Position numbers and translations under genes: made by a program. 64,000 nucleotides of DNA from NCBI GenBank assembly GCA_963808775.1, contig CAWEGR010000007.1, forward strand, positions 452,366-516,365. Direction: 5' to 3'. Shown here one piece after another: positions 8,255 through 17,706 of this stretch (its first letter is position 1; the number at the start of each line of letters is the position of its first letter). The DNA comes from JACVRW01 sp963808775 (GTDB lineage Bacteria > Actinomycetota > Thermoleophilia > Solirubrobacterales > Thermoleophilaceae). The notes beneath the pieces are model-generated. The model made no database searches, was not told the origin of the DNA, and saw only the letters and a list, made by a program, of their open reading frames with translations.

Positions 8255-9338
8255 CCCCCCACCCCGAAGCGGTCGAGCGCCTCCAGGTAGCCGCTCACCA
8301 TCGCCTCGCCGTCGAAGTGCTCGCGCTGGCGGGCGCGGCCCGCCTCGCCGAGCGCTCGGGCACGGCTCGGATCGCCCGCGAGCGCCACGAGCGCCTCGGC
8401 CACCGCCGCGCGGTCTCCCGCCCGCACGAGCACGCCCGTCTCCCCGTCGAGCACGGCGTCGGCCGTTCCCCCGACGTCCGTGGCGACCACCGGGCGGGCG
8501 AGCGCCATCGCCTCGAGCACGCTCATCGGCAGCGCCTCGGCCTCGCTCGTCAGGCACACGGCGCCGGCAGCCGCCATCAGCTCGAGCGCGTCGCGACGCA
8601 CCCCGAGCAGCTCCACGCCGCTGCCCGCCGCCAGGCGCGACAGGCGCTCGTGCTCGCGTCCCTCGCCGGCCACGTAGCCGCGCAGCGTGCCGTTCGCGAG
8701 CCGGGCCGCCCGTACCGCCTCGATGAAGACGTCCACGTGCTTCTCCGGGACGGAGACCTGCGACGCAGAGCACGGCGAAGCCGTCGCCGTCGAGCTCGGG
8801 CGAGGGCTCGACCTCCTCGACGGCGGCGGCGAAGACGCCGTTCGGAACCACGGCGATGCGCTCGGCGGGATGGCCGAGCGCGACGAGCGGCGGCCACCTG
8901 GCGCCGGGCCACCGCGATCACCGCGTCGATCCCGCGCGCGGCCCCGCGGGCGAGCGCGCGCTGGTGCGGGCGCGGCGGCACGAAGCTGCCGTCCGGGCGC
9001 AGGGGCGTGTGCTCGTTCAGCACGTGCCGGGCGCCCGCTCGCCGGGCGATTGCGGAGCCCACGATCTGGGCGCTGATGCCGCGGCTGATCACGGCGTCGG
9101 GCGCCGGCGAGGCGAACGCGAGCGCCCGCCGCCAGCCGCGCGGGTCGAGGCGGCCGCGCATGTGCAGGCAGACGGACGGCACGCCGCGCGCCTTCGTCTC
9201 CGCGAAGAAAGGCCCCTCGCCCGCGAGGCAGAGCAGCCCGGTCTCGACGCCGCGCTCCTGCAACGCCGGAATCAGGGTCGCCCAGTGCCGCTCCGCCCCG
9301 CCGGTGCGCATGTCGGGGCAGACGAACAGGAGGCGCAT
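8251..9338 (-). CDS. Glycosyltransferase family 4 (frame interrupted twice)
   Basis: GT4 of about 362 residues once frames are joined. It starts MRLLFVCPDMRTGGAERHWA, the usual N-terminal GGAE motif. The middle LGHPAERIAVVPNGVF lies in a second frame and the end (SVPEKHVDVFIEAVRAA; LTSEAEALPMSVLEAMALA; VVATDVGGTADAVLDGETG) in a third. The joins fall near 8893 and 8766, each needing one base removed or two added. All key motifs survive, so I read these as sequence errors. It overlaps the upstream gene as TGATG and the downstream gene as ATGA, so it is the middle of a four-GT coupled run (11034 to 7160). Confidence 0.75.
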
Positions 9339-10192
9339 CAGGGCGCCCGCCGGTGGGTTGCGAGCACGTCGCCCGCCTGCCCGCTCGGGAGGTAGGGACG
9401 GTCGCGTAGGAAGCTCGCTGCCTCGCTCTCCGCCTCCGCGCGCGGGTAGGCGGCGGCCACGGTGCGCGCATCGTGCCGGACGGGCAGCGCGTCCACCACG
9501 CCGAGCCGCCAGCCGCGCTCGCCGGCGAGCGCGGCCCAGTGCAGGTCGAGCCCCCAGCCGAAGCGCAGCTCCGGGAACGGCAGCAGCTCCTCGGCCGCGG
9601 CCCTGCCGAAGCCGGTCACGGGGCCGATCTCGACGAAGCGCGTCTCGCGCACGAGCGACGCCGGCCGGCGCCGCGTGACCTTCCAGGCCGAGTGGCTCAT
9701 GAGCGTCTGCGCGGGCTGCGCGAGGTCGAGCCGGAACGCCTCGCAGATGCCCACGAAGCGATCGAGGAAGCCGCGCGGCAGCCGCACGTCGTCGTCGACC
9801 ACGAGCGTCCAGTCGGCCCCGCCGGCGCCGCTCGCCTCGAGCAGCCGGTTCAGGTTCTCGAACTTCCCGCCGTCGAGGTCCGTGAGGATCGTGTCCCCGG
9901 CGAGCCGCGCCTCGGCCGAGGGCGCGACGGCCCCGAGCGCGAGGGCCACGTCGTGGTGCGCCGACCAGAGCGCGGGCAGGGCGCGCGGCAGCAGCGAGCC
10001 GGGCCGGTAGACCGACAGGACGAGCACGGTTCGTCGCGGCGCCGCGGCGGCGAGCCTCGCCGCGCGCCGGCGCGTCCCCGCCGCGAGGTCCGCCCCCGCG
10101 AACGCGAGCTCGCCGGCGCGCCGCTTGAGGCGGCGCCAGGGATCGGTGACGTCGCCGGCGTCGCCCGAGAGGAAGTCGGGTGTCTCGCTCAC
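9338..10192 (-). CDS. Glycosyltransferase-like protein (GT-A, GT2-related)
   Basis: A 284-residue protein. The N-terminal 50 residues are basic and helical. Then comes VLVLSVYRPGSLLPRALPAL, a GT-A style start, and WTLVVDDDVRLPRGFLDRFV near residue 128, where the DDD matches the metal/nucleotide-binding DxD of GT-A enzymes. Later ETRFVEIGPVTGFGRAA and RFGWGLDLHWAALAGERGW resemble the acceptor part. The GTG at 10192 overlaps the upstream stop (GTGA). It sits between a GT2 and a GT4 in a coupled run. The sugar donor is unknown; GT assignment rests on the DDD motif and context. Confidence 0.68.
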   Translation of the reverse strand: MSETPDFLSGDAGDVTDPWRRLKRRAGELAFAGADLAAGTRRRAARLAAAAPRRTVLVLSVYRPGSLLPRALPALWSAHHDVALALGAVAPSAEARLAGDTILTDLDGGKFENLNRLLEASGAGGADWTLVVDDDVRLPRGFLDRFVGICEAFRLDLAQPAQTLMSHSAWKVTRRRPASLVRETRFVEIGPVTGFGRAAAEELLPFPELRFGWGLDLHWAALAGERGWRLGVVDALPVRHDARTVAAAYPRAEAESEAASFLRDRPYLPSGQAGDVLATHRRAP

Positions 10193-11034
10193 CGCGGCCG
10201 CAGCGTCTCCATCACGCGGCCCGCGGAATGGGCGCCCATGATCACGCCCTGCGGGCAGGCCCGCCGCAGCGTGTGCCATCCGCAGCCGCCGAGCACGCGC
10301 AGCTCGCGGCCGAGGCCGGGCGCGATGCCGCGCGAGCGGTCGGTGGCGCGCGCGGCGCGGCCACGGAAGTACGCGGCGCGGGCGAGCGGCCGCAGGGCCG
10401 CATCCGCTGCGCTGCGCCGGTGGTCGAGCCCGGCCGCGGCGATGTACTCGATGCGCCCGCCCGCCGCGCGCAGGCGCAGGAGCCACTCCTGCTCGTCGCC
10501 GTGCGGCCGCTCGAAGGACTCGTCGAAGGGACCGATCCGCTCGACCGCCGAGCGCCGCACCGCGAAGTTCGCGCCCCAGACCATCTCCGCCTCGCGGTCG
10601 GAGGGACCGAGGTCGAGCGTGGTGATCGGCGGCGCCTCGCGCCCGCAGGCGCGCGGCCCGCCGCCCTCGAGGCGCGCCCGGATCGGGCCGCCGAAGGCCT
10701 CGGCGTCGCCGTGCCTGCTCGCGCCGGCCGCCAGCGCGTCGAGCCAGCCGGGCGGCGCCCAAACGTCGTCGTCGACGAACGCGATCAGCGGCGCGCCCGA
10801 CTCGCGCACGCCGGTGTTGCGCGCGGCGTTGAGGAAGCGGCGGCCCGGGTGCCCTACGCAGCGCACGCCGAGGCGCTCCGCCACCGCGCGCGTCGAGTCC
10901 GTGGACGCATCGTCGACGACGAGCAGCTCGTGCGGAACCTCGGTCCTCTGCGCGAGCAGCGATTCGAGTGCGACCTCCAGGTACCCGGCGCGGTCGCGCG
11001 TGGGTACCACGACCGTGACCGCCGGCCCATCCAT
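10189..11034 (-). CDS. Glycosyltransferase family 2
   Basis: A 281-residue GT2 with a standard GT-A domain: VTVVVPTRDRAGYLEVALES at residues 5-24, LLVVDDASTDSTR near 38, and APLIAFVDDDVWAPPGWLDA near 84, giving the donor-binding DDD. Later VWGANFAVRRSAVERIGPFD and HGDEQEWLLRLRAAGGRI are the usual acceptor-site segments. It probably extends a lipid-linked chain from the cytoplasmic face. It is first in a four-gene leftward run; the divergent GT4 starts 25 bases away at 11059, so the promoters must sit in or overlap that very short gap. Confidence 0.88.
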   Translation of the reverse strand: MDGPAVTVVVPTRDRAGYLEVALESLLAQRTEVPHELLVVDDASTDSTRAVAERLGVRCVGHPGRRFLNAARNTGVRESGAPLIAFVDDDVWAPPGWLDALAAGASRHGDAEAFGGPIRARLEGGGPRACGREAPPITTLDLGPSDREAEMVWGANFAVRRSAVERIGPFDESFERPHGDEQEWLLRLRAAGGRIEYIAAAGLDHRRSAADAALRPLARAAYFRGRAARATDRSRGIAPGLGRELRVLGGCGWHTLRRACPQGVIMGAHSAGRVMETLRPR

Positions 11035-11058
11035 GGCCGGATAGCGTAGCCCCGGCTG

Positions 11059-12195
11059 ATGCGCGTCCTCGTCGTGCACAACCGCTACCGCATCGAAGGC
11101 GGTGAGGAGCGAGCGGTCGAGCTGCACGTGGCGGCGCTGCGGCGTGCCGGGGTGGCCCACGCGCTGCTCGAGCGCAGCTCGGGCGAGCTCTCGCGGCCTG
11201 AGGCCGCCCGCGCGCTGCTGCGCGGCGGCCGCGACGAGCGTGACGTGGCGGCGGCGGCCCGCGAGCTCGGGGCCGACGTGGTGCACGTGCACAACATGCT
11301 CCCGCTGTTCGGACCGCGCTCGCTCGCGGCGGCGCGCGAAACGGGCGCGAGGGTGGTGCTGCAGCTCCACAACCTGCGCCTGTTCTGCGCGATCGGGGTC
11401 GCGGCACGCGACGGCGGCCCCTGCTTTCGCTGCCACCACCGCAACACCCTGCCGGGACTCGTGCTCAACTGCCGCGGCTCCGTGCCCGAGGCCGCCGTCT
11501 ACGCGGCGGCGCTGCGCCGCGGCCAGCCGCGCGTGCTGCGCAGCGCCGGCCGCTTTCTCGTGCCGAGCCGCTGGGCGGCCGGCCAGGTCGCGCTGCTCGG
11601 CCTGCCGGCGGCGCGGGTCACGACGATCCCCCACTACCTGCCGGAGGAGGCCTTCACGGACCACTCGCGCGCCGACGAGGGCTCCTACGCCCTGCTCGCC
11701 GCGCGCCTGTCGCCGGAGAAGGGAGCGGACGTGGCCATCGCTGCCGCCGCGCGCTCGCGGGTGCCGCTCAGGATCGCCGGCGAGGGGCCGGCCGAGGACG
11801 CCCTGCGCGCGCAGGCTCGCGAGCTCGGCGCACCGGTCGAGTTCCTCGGCAGGCTCGGCCGCGAGGCGATGGCCGAGCAGCTCGCCGGAGCCGCGATGCT
11901 GCTCGTGCCCTCCCGCTATCACGAGTTCGCGGGCTACTCGGCGCTCGAGGCGATGGCGGCGGGCGTGCCGGTGGTGGTGAGCTCGCTCGGCGCCCCGGCC
12001 GAGCTTGCCGGCGCTGCCCGCAGCGTCCCGCCGAACGACCCGGAGGCGCTCGCCGAGCGCATGTCCGAGCTCTGGACCGACTCGGACCTGCGCGGCCGCG
12101 AGGGCGATGCGCTGCTCGCGCGCGCCGTCGACCGCTTCGGCGAGGAGCGCCACGTGGCCCGGCTCACGCGCATGTACGAGCGGCTCTGCCGCTAA
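11059..12195 (+). CDS. Glycosyltransferase family 4
   Basis: A 378-residue GT4, complete. It starts MRVLVVHNRYRIEGGEERAV; DVVHVHNMLPLFGPR and QLHNLRLFCAIG follow. A cysteine group (PCFRCHHRN near residue 120 and NCRGS near 135) is typical of this GT4 branch. The C-terminal domain has LSPEKGADVAI near 217 and SRYHEFAGYSALEAMAAGVP near 285, containing the E-x7-E motif. It stands alone on the plus strand between two leftward runs and ends four bases inside the convergent SDR gene. Confidence 0.88.
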   Translation: MRVLVVHNRYRIEGGEERAVELHVAALRRAGVAHALLERSSGELSRPEAARALLRGGRDERDVAAAARELGADVVHVHNMLPLFGPRSLAAARETGARVVLQLHNLRLFCAIGVAARDGGPCFRCHHRNTLPGLVLNCRGSVPEAAVYAAALRRGQPRVLRSAGRFLVPSRWAAGQVALLGLPAARVTTIPHYLPEEAFTDHSRADEGSYALLAARLSPEKGADVAIAAAARSRVPLRIAGEGPAEDALRAQARELGAPVEFLGRLGREAMAEQLAGAAMLLVPSRYHEFAGYSALEAMAAGVPVVVSSLGAPAELAGAARSVPPNDPEALAERMSELWTDSDLRGREGDALLARAVDRFGEERHVARLTRMYERLCR

Positions 12196-13079
12196 GCCAG
12201 CCGGCGGCGCCACTCGTCGAGCGCGTCCGCGACCGTGCGGCCTAGCGGGATCCGCGGCTCCCACCCGGTTGCGGCGGAAAAACGTGCGGCCGATCCACGC
12301 ACCTCGAGCACGTCATGCCCCCGCACGCGCACGGGCTCGACTCGCTCGCGCACCGGGATCCGGGCCGCCGCGCCGACGAGCTCGATCAGCTCGCGCACGG
12401 CGTGCGAGCGGCCGCTGCAGACGTTCCATGCCCCCGCCGGCAGCCCGCGCGCGGCGAGCAGCGCTTCGGCGACGTCGCGCACGTCCGTGAAGTCGCGCGC
12501 GGAGTCGAGGTTCCCGACCTGGAGCACGCACTCCTCGGCACCCGCGCGCTCCGCCTCCGCGACCTGGCGAGTGAACGACCCCACCACGTAGCTCGCCGAC
12601 TGGCCCGGGCCGGCTTGGTTGAACGCGCGCACCCGGACCACGCGCATGCCGTGCGCGTCCGCGTACTGGCCGCCGAGCAGGTCACAGGCAGCCTTTGAGA
12701 CGGCGTACGGAGTCTGCGGGCGGAGCGGCGCGTCCTCGCTCAGCGGCAGTTCCGCCGGACGGCCATACACCTCCCCGGAACTGACCAGCACGACCGTCGC
12801 GTCCGCCGCCTCGAGACGGACCGCCTCGAGCAGATTGGCCGTCATCGCTAGGTTGGCGACGAGCGTCTCTGCCGGCTCCTCCCAGGAACGGCTCACCGAC
12901 GCCTGCGCGGCGAGGTGGTAGACGACGCTCGGCTCGCGTTCCGCGACGCGTGCCCGAACGGCCTCGGCATCGAGCATGTCGAGCGCCGAGCGCGCTGGCG
13001 CGTCCACGCTCGTCAGGCGCTCGACGAGATGCCGGCCCACGAAGCCCCCGCCACCGGTGACGAGGGCCGCGTCGCTCAC
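12192..13079 (-). CDS. SDR reductase/epimerase, GDP-6-deoxy-D-mannose reductase (RMD)-like
   Basis: A 295-residue extended SDR: ALVTGGGGFVGRHLVERL (NAD(P)-binding) at the N-terminus, VVYHLAAQASVSRSWEEPAE, the serine site VLVSSGEVYGRP near residue 105, and YAVSKAACD (YxxxK) near 131. RVRAFNQAGPGQ, LQVGNLDSARDFTDVRDVAE and AWNVCSGRSHAVREL match the RMD group, which reduces GDP-4-keto-6-deoxy-mannose to GDP-D-rhamnose. A Gmd gene lies at 19.4-20.4 kb, making that pathway plausible. The GTG start overlaps the upstream stop (GTGA). Other 4-keto reductases or epimerases remain possible. Confidence 0.8.
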   Translation of the reverse strand: MSDAALVTGGGGFVGRHLVERLTSVDAPARSALDMLDAEAVRARVAEREPSVVYHLAAQASVSRSWEEPAETLVANLAMTANLLEAVRLEAADATVVLVSSGEVYGRPAELPLSEDAPLRPQTPYAVSKAACDLLGGQYADAHGMRVVRVRAFNQAGPGQSASYVVGSFTRQVAEAERAGAEECVLQVGNLDSARDFTDVRDVAEALLAARGLPAGAWNVCSGRSHAVRELIELVGAAARIPVRERVEPVRVRGHDVLEVRGSAARFSAATGWEPRIPLGRTVADALDEWRRRLA

Positions 13080-14047
13080 CCTCGCTGGGCGACCAGCTGC
13101 TGGCCTCGCAGCCACTCGACGGTCGCGCGGATCCCGTCGTGCAGGTCGATCCGCGCCTCCCAGCCGAGCAGCTCCCTTGCCTTGGCGACCGAGGGCCAGC
13201 GGCGCTGCACGTCGACCTCGAAGCTGGGCAGGTGCTCCAGCGCGAAGTCCTCCGGCTCCTGGCCGCAGGCCTCCCAGATGATGCGCGCTATCTCCCCCAG
13301 GGTCCGCTCGTCCGACGCGGACACGTTGAAGTCCTCGTTCAGGCCGGCGTCGTGCGCCATCGCCGTGACGATGCCGTCCGCGATGTCGTCGACGTGCGTG
13401 AGGGTGCGGGTCTGCTCGCCGGAGCCGAAGATCTCGAGGGGCCGCTGGCCCGCCAAGACCTTCTTGATCAGATCAGGCACGGCGTGGGCGATGCCCGGCT
13501 CGGGGTCCGGGAGCTCGCCCGGGCCATAGGCGTTGAAGGGGCGGCAGATCGTGTAGGGCAGGCCATGCTCGTCGTGCAGGGCGCGGCAGTAGACCTCGCC
13601 CGCAAGCTTCGAGAAGCCGTAGGCGGAGTACGGCGCGGGGCATTCGCGGACGTGCCCCTCTGTCGTCGGGAACTCGGTCGCGTTCTCGAACACCATCGAC
13701 GAAGACACGTAGACGAGCCGCTCCACCCTGCGCTCAAGCGCGGCGCGGAAGACGGCGTTGTAGAGCGCGTTGTTCACCTCGAGCAGCGTGTGCGGAAGCT
13801 TGTGGAAGTTGCCGATGCCGCCGACGATCGCTGCAAGGTGGATCACGTGCGAGCAGCCCTCGGCGGCCGCGTGGGCCTGCGCGGCGTCGCGCAGGTCTCC
13901 AGTGTGGACCTCGCAGGTCTCGCGGATCCAGGCGGGCGCAGCGCGCTGATCCGAGACCCGGATCTCCCACTCCGCGTCGCGCGAGAGGCGTCGCACGACC
14001 GCGCTCCCGATCGTGCCCGCCCCGCCCGTGACGAGCACCCTGCTCAC
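13076..14047 (-). CDS. NAD-dependent epimerase/dehydratase (extended SDR)
   Basis: A 323-residue extended SDR. It shows VLVTGGAGTIGSAVVRRL at residues 4-21, HVIHLAAIVGGIGNFHKLPH, the serine site YVSSSMVFENATEFP near 112 and YSAYGFSKLAGEV (YxxxK) near 141. RPFNAYGPGE and FGSGEQTRTLTHVDDIADGI are sugar-nucleotide epimerase segments. It resembles GDP-mannose/UDP-sugar epimerases, but I cannot name the substrate. It is the middle gene of three coupled by 4-base GTGA overlaps, between a nucleotide-sugar dehydrogenase and an RMD-like enzyme. Confidence 0.83.
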   Translation of the reverse strand: MSRVLVTGGAGTIGSAVVRRLSRDAEWEIRVSDQRAAPAWIRETCEVHTGDLRDAAQAHAAAEGCSHVIHLAAIVGGIGNFHKLPHTLLEVNNALYNAVFRAALERRVERLVYVSSSMVFENATEFPTTEGHVRECPAPYSAYGFSKLAGEVYCRALHDEHGLPYTICRPFNAYGPGELPDPEPGIAHAVPDLIKKVLAGQRPLEIFGSGEQTRTLTHVDDIADGIVTAMAHDAGLNEDFNVSASDERTLGEIARIIWEACGQEPEDFALEHLPSFEVDVQRRWPSVAKARELLGWEARIDLHDGIRATVEWLRGQQLVAQRG

Positions 14048-15280
14048 TCGATCACCGCCAGCTCCCGCACGAGCGCGAAGACCTGGCCCGCGCCCGTAAC
14101 GTTCCAAGGATCCACGAGCAGCACCTCGCCCGGGAGCCGCTCGAGCAGATCGTCGAACTCGGAGTGATTGGTCGCGATCACGACGGCGTCGGCATCCTCG
14201 ATCGCGCCGTCGAACGGCTCCGACCCCTCGGGGACGTGCGGATCGTGTCGCGCGACGTGAGCCAACTCGCGCTCAAGGAGCCGGATCAGCTTGAAGGAGA
14301 GCGAGTCGCGCAGGTCGTCCGAATCGCGCTTGAAGCTGAGGCCGAGCACAGCCACCTTGCGGTCGCGCAGCGAGCCGCCGAGCCGTGCTCGCAGGCCCTT
14401 GATCAGGAAGAGCGGCACGGTCTCGTGCACGCGCGACACGGCGAGCAGCATGCCGGGTGCGCTCGAGCGCTCCTCGGAGAAGGCGAAGTCCTTGCGCAGG
14501 CAGGCGCCCGCCGTGAGCCCGGGGCCTCTCATACCCCCACGCGGGTAGTCGTGGTTAACCATCTCGATCACGTCGAAGACGTTCGCCCCGTACTGCTCGC
14601 ACTCCATCATCAGCAGGTTCGGCAGCGCGAACTGCGTGTAGCGCAGGATGTTGGTCCAGATCTTGGCCAGCTCAGCCTCGACCGGGGAGGTGCGGAGGAT
14701 CTCCGTGCCGAAAACCTCGAAGAGCGCCTCGGCGCGATCCCCCGAGCCGTCGCCAACACCTCCGACGATGCACGGCAGGCTCGCGATCTCCTCGAGGAAG
14801 CGCCCCTCGGCGATCCGCTCCGGGACGTGCGAGACGAAGATGTGCTCGCCGGCCTTGAAGCCGCGCCGCTGCTCGATGTAGCCGGCGACCCACTCGGTCG
14901 TCCCGGGAGCCACGGTCGAGCGCAGGATCACCGAATGCCCTTCGCGCAGCACGGGCAGGAGGTCGTCGATCACCTCGCGGATCTGGGAGACGTCGATCTC
15001 GACGTGGACGTAGGCGGGCGTACCCAGCGTCAGCACGATGTGGTCGGCCCTCGCCGCGTCCTGCACGAGCCGGGTGGTTTCGAGCCGTCCGCTCGCGCGC
15101 ACCTCGCTCGAGCAGCGCCTGCGTGCCCGTTTCGGCGAACGGCATCTGTCCGGCGTCGAGTTGCTCGAGCACGGTCGCCTGCCGCTCGACCCCGATCACG
15201 TGAAGACCACGGGAGGCGAACGAGAGAGCCAGCGGCAGGCCGACCCTGCCGAGTCCGATCACGGCGACGGATTCGGGCAT
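14044..15280 (-). CDS. UDP-glucose/GDP-mannose dehydrogenase family (WecC-like), frame interrupted
   Basis: Nucleotide-sugar dehydrogenase of about 412 residues that should oxidise a UDP- or GDP-sugar to the uronate using NAD. It starts MPESVAVIGLGRVGLPLALS. The frame shifts near 15108 (ALLE then EVRASGRLETT), explained by one extra base. Then come STVAPGTTEWVAGYI, HVPERIAEGRFLEEI, KIWTNILRYTQFALPN and the catalytic-cysteine segment GLTAGACLRKDFAF (GxCxxKD type). VAVLGLSFKRDSDDLRDS marks the third domain. Layout is nearest the WecC/UDP-N-acetyl-mannosamine dehydrogenase group; donor unproven. It is coupled by GTGA to the SDR downstream. Confidence 0.82.
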
Positions 15281-15290
15281 CGCGGTGAGT

Positions 15291-16059
15291 CTAGGACGCC
15301 GAGCGCTCAGCCAGGTACTGCCTGGCAAAAGCCGCCACGAAGCGGGGGTTGAAGTACAGGTAGCGCGGCAGCAGGCGGCGAGGCTCCTGCGCGATCCGGT
15401 AGATCCACTCGAGCCCGTGGCGCTGCATCCAGCGCGGTGCCTGCGAGATCCGGCCCGCGTGGAAGTCGAAAGCGGCCCCGACTCCGCACATCACCGGGAC
15501 CTCGAGGCGATCGCGCATGCGGTGCATCCACTTCTCCTGCTTCGGGACGCCGATGCCCACCCAGAGCACGTCGGGCCTGGCGGCGTTGATCTGGTCGACG
15601 AGCGCGGACTCCTCCTCTTCCGTGAGGGGCCGATAGGGCGGCGAGTAACCGCCGACGATCTGGATCCCCGGATGCCGGCGGCGCAGGCTGAGCGCCAGCT
15701 GGACGAGCGAGCCCTGGTCGCGGCCGCCATAGAGCCAGACGCGATGACCGCGCTCGACGCACCGCTCCGAGTAGCGCGACATGAGCTCCGGGCCGTAGAC
15801 GCGATCCTCGAGCCGCTCGCCGAGGAGGTTCGTGGCCCAGACGATGGGCATGCCGTCGGGCACGACGATCGTCGAGCCCCGCAGCGCCGCAAGCATGCTC
15901 CCGATCCTTCTGCGCGACCATCAGCGCGTGGACCGGCGCTGCGCACACATAGCCGCGCTCACGCGAGTCGACGAGCGCGTCCATGACGCCGATCGCGCCG
16001 TCGTAGTCGGTGACCGCGATCGGCACGCCGAGCACCGCCCGCTTGGCGGGGAGAGACAT
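15291..16059 (-). CDS. WecG/TagA/CpsF-family glycosyltransferase, frame interrupted
   Basis: GT26-type enzyme that adds a sugar such as ManNAc or its uronate to a lipid-linked acceptor. The N-terminal part MSLPAKRAVLGVPIAVTDYD, and PVHALMVAQKD, lies in one frame. The rest (DGMPIVWATNLLGERL; RVWLYGGRDQG; VLWVGIGVPKQEKWMHRM; CGVGAAFDFHAGRISQAP; HGLEWIYRIAQEPRRL) lies in another. One extra C near 15897 explains the break. An ATG at 16119 could add 20 residues, but family likeness begins at 16059. It follows the WecC-like dehydrogenase by 11 bases; the pairing suggests a ManNAcA-type residue in the glycan, which is inference. Confidence 0.83.
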
Positions 16060-16152
16060 GGCGGGCAGAGGCTCGGGGAACGCCGCGGCCGGGCTCAGCT
16101 GAGGGTCGTTGCCGCGCATCGACGGTCTAGGAGCCTACTCGTGACGGCGGGG

Positions 16153-17706
16153 ATGTCACGTACATTCAAACTCGTGCGTGGCGCCGGAGTTGTGGTTCCC
16201 GGGGAGGGCGCGCCGGAGCCGGGCGAGGCACGGCTGCTGGCGTCCGGCGTCCTCCTCCAGCAGGCCGCTCAGGCGAGCGGCCTCGTTGCCCTACTCGTGA
16301 TCTTCACCGTGCTGGCGCGCGACCTCACACCGGCGCAACTCGGCGCCTATGGACTGATCGCGTCGCTCTCCGGCTACCTGCTCGTCCTGCGCAACAGCCT
16401 GGCGAGCTCGGCCGTGCGAGCGATGGCGGGCGCGCTCGATCACGAGGAGCGAGGCCGACTCTTCTCGGCAGCCGCCGCGCTATACGCGGTGGTCGGCGCG
16501 GCGACGGGCCTGCTGATCGCCGCAGCCGCCCTTGCCATCGGCACGCTGATCCTCGACGGAGAGCTGGGGCGCACGGCGCGCGACGGAGGCCTCGGTCTCG
16601 CCGCGGTCACCGGCTTCGGCATCGCGTCGACCGTATACCTCGACGCCCTGCGTGCGGAGCGCAGGTTCGTGCGCAGCGCGCTCACGGAGATCGCGGGCGT
16701 ATCGCTCTACCTGGCGCTGATGCTCGCGCTCATCCTCGGCGGGGCCGACCTGGTGTGGGTAATCGCCTTCAGCGGCGGGATGCCGCTGTTCAGCGGTGCG
16801 CTCTCGAGCGTCGTGGCGCCGCGCTCGGGGGTGCCCGTCGGCCTGAGCGCGGCGGGTGTGACGAAGGAGCGGCTGATGACGATCGTGCCGACCGCCGGCT
16901 GGCTGCTGGTGGTCGAGCTCTCGAACCTCGCGATGTACGCGTTCAGCAGGGTGATCGTCGGAGCGTCACGCGGCCCTGCGGCGGTCGGCCTGATGGAGGG
17001 GCCGGTGCGCGCGCACAACCTGCTCTACGCGCTCGGCGGCGCGCTCGCCGTGCCCGTCGTGCCGACCGCCTCGCGCTATGCCGCGGCCCGCGACGAACGC
17101 CGGATGCGAGAGCTCGCGGTGCGGGGAACGCGCTACACACTCGCCGGCGTCGTGCCGCTCTGCGTTGTTCTGATGACGCTCGCCGAGCCGATCCTCGAGG
17201 TCTGGCTCGGCGATCGCTATGGCGCCGGCTCGACGGCTCTCGCGATCTTCGTGTCGTACTGGCTCCTCTACGGAGGGCTGATCGTCACGCCGGGATTCCT
17301 CGTCGGCGCCGGCAGGGCGCGTGCCGTCGCGCTCCTGACGCTCGCCGCCGCCGCTCTCAACCTCGTGCTGTCCCTCGCTCTCACGCCCGAGCTCGGCATC
17401 GAGGGACCCGCGCTCGGCACCGCCATTCCCTTCCTGCTGATCTTCGTGCCGATGCTCCGTGTCGGCCTCGCCGCATCGGGAGCTTCCCTAAGCGCCCTGG
17501 CACGGCGAGCCTGGTTGCCGGCCTACTCGCTCGGCCTCGTCATGGCGGGCGCGCTGGTGGTGGTCAGGGAGGCGACCGAGCCAAGCGGGCTCGTCGCGGT
17601 CCTCGCGCTGGCCGTGGCCGCCCCGCTCGCCTACTGGGCGGTGTTCGCCGCGTTCGTTCTCACACGGGAGGAACGCGCGCTTTCCCGCACTCTGTTCAGA
17701 CGCTGA
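16153..17706 (+). CDS. Polysaccharide flippase (Wzx/MOP superfamily)
   Basis: A 517-residue membrane protein with about 14 hydrophobic segments, beginning with LLQQAAQASGLVALLVIFTV and LGAYGLIASLSGYLLVLRNS. The segment RLMTIVPTAGWLLVVELSNL and the second half (VPTASRYAAARDERRMRELA; PILEVWLGDRYGAGSTALAI) match Wzx-type exporters that turn lipid-linked repeat units across the membrane. The ATG at 16153 follows a GGCGGGG run; GTG at 16141 is an alternative. It is divergent from the WecG gene and convergent with RmlC, overlapping its end by 11 bases. It is the first of two flippases in this window. Confidence 0.85.
   Translation: MSRTFKLVRGAGVVVPGEGAPEPGEARLLASGVLLQQAAQASGLVALLVIFTVLARDLTPAQLGAYGLIASLSGYLLVLRNSLASSAVRAMAGALDHEERGRLFSAAAALYAVVGAATGLLIAAAALAIGTLILDGELGRTARDGGLGLAAVTGFGIASTVYLDALRAERRFVRSALTEIAGVSLYLALMLALILGGADLVWVIAFSGGMPLFSGALSSVVAPRSGVPVGLSAAGVTKERLMTIVPTAGWLLVVELSNLAMYAFSRVIVGASRGPAAVGLMEGPVRAHNLLYALGGALAVPVVPTASRYAAARDERRMRELAVRGTRYTLAGVVPLCVVLMTLAEPILEVWLGDRYGAGSTALAIFVSYWLLYGGLIVTPGFLVGAGRARAVALLTLAAAALNLVLSLALTPELGIEGPALGTAIPFLLIFVPMLRVGLAASGASLSALARRAWLPAYSLGLVMAGALVVVREATEPSGLVAVLALAVAAPLAYWAVFAAFVLTREERALSRTLFRR

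Noticed and set aside
11035..11058. Promoter in the 24-base gap between divergent GT genes
   Set aside because: Too short to hold two promoters; TAGCGT alone is not enough evidence.
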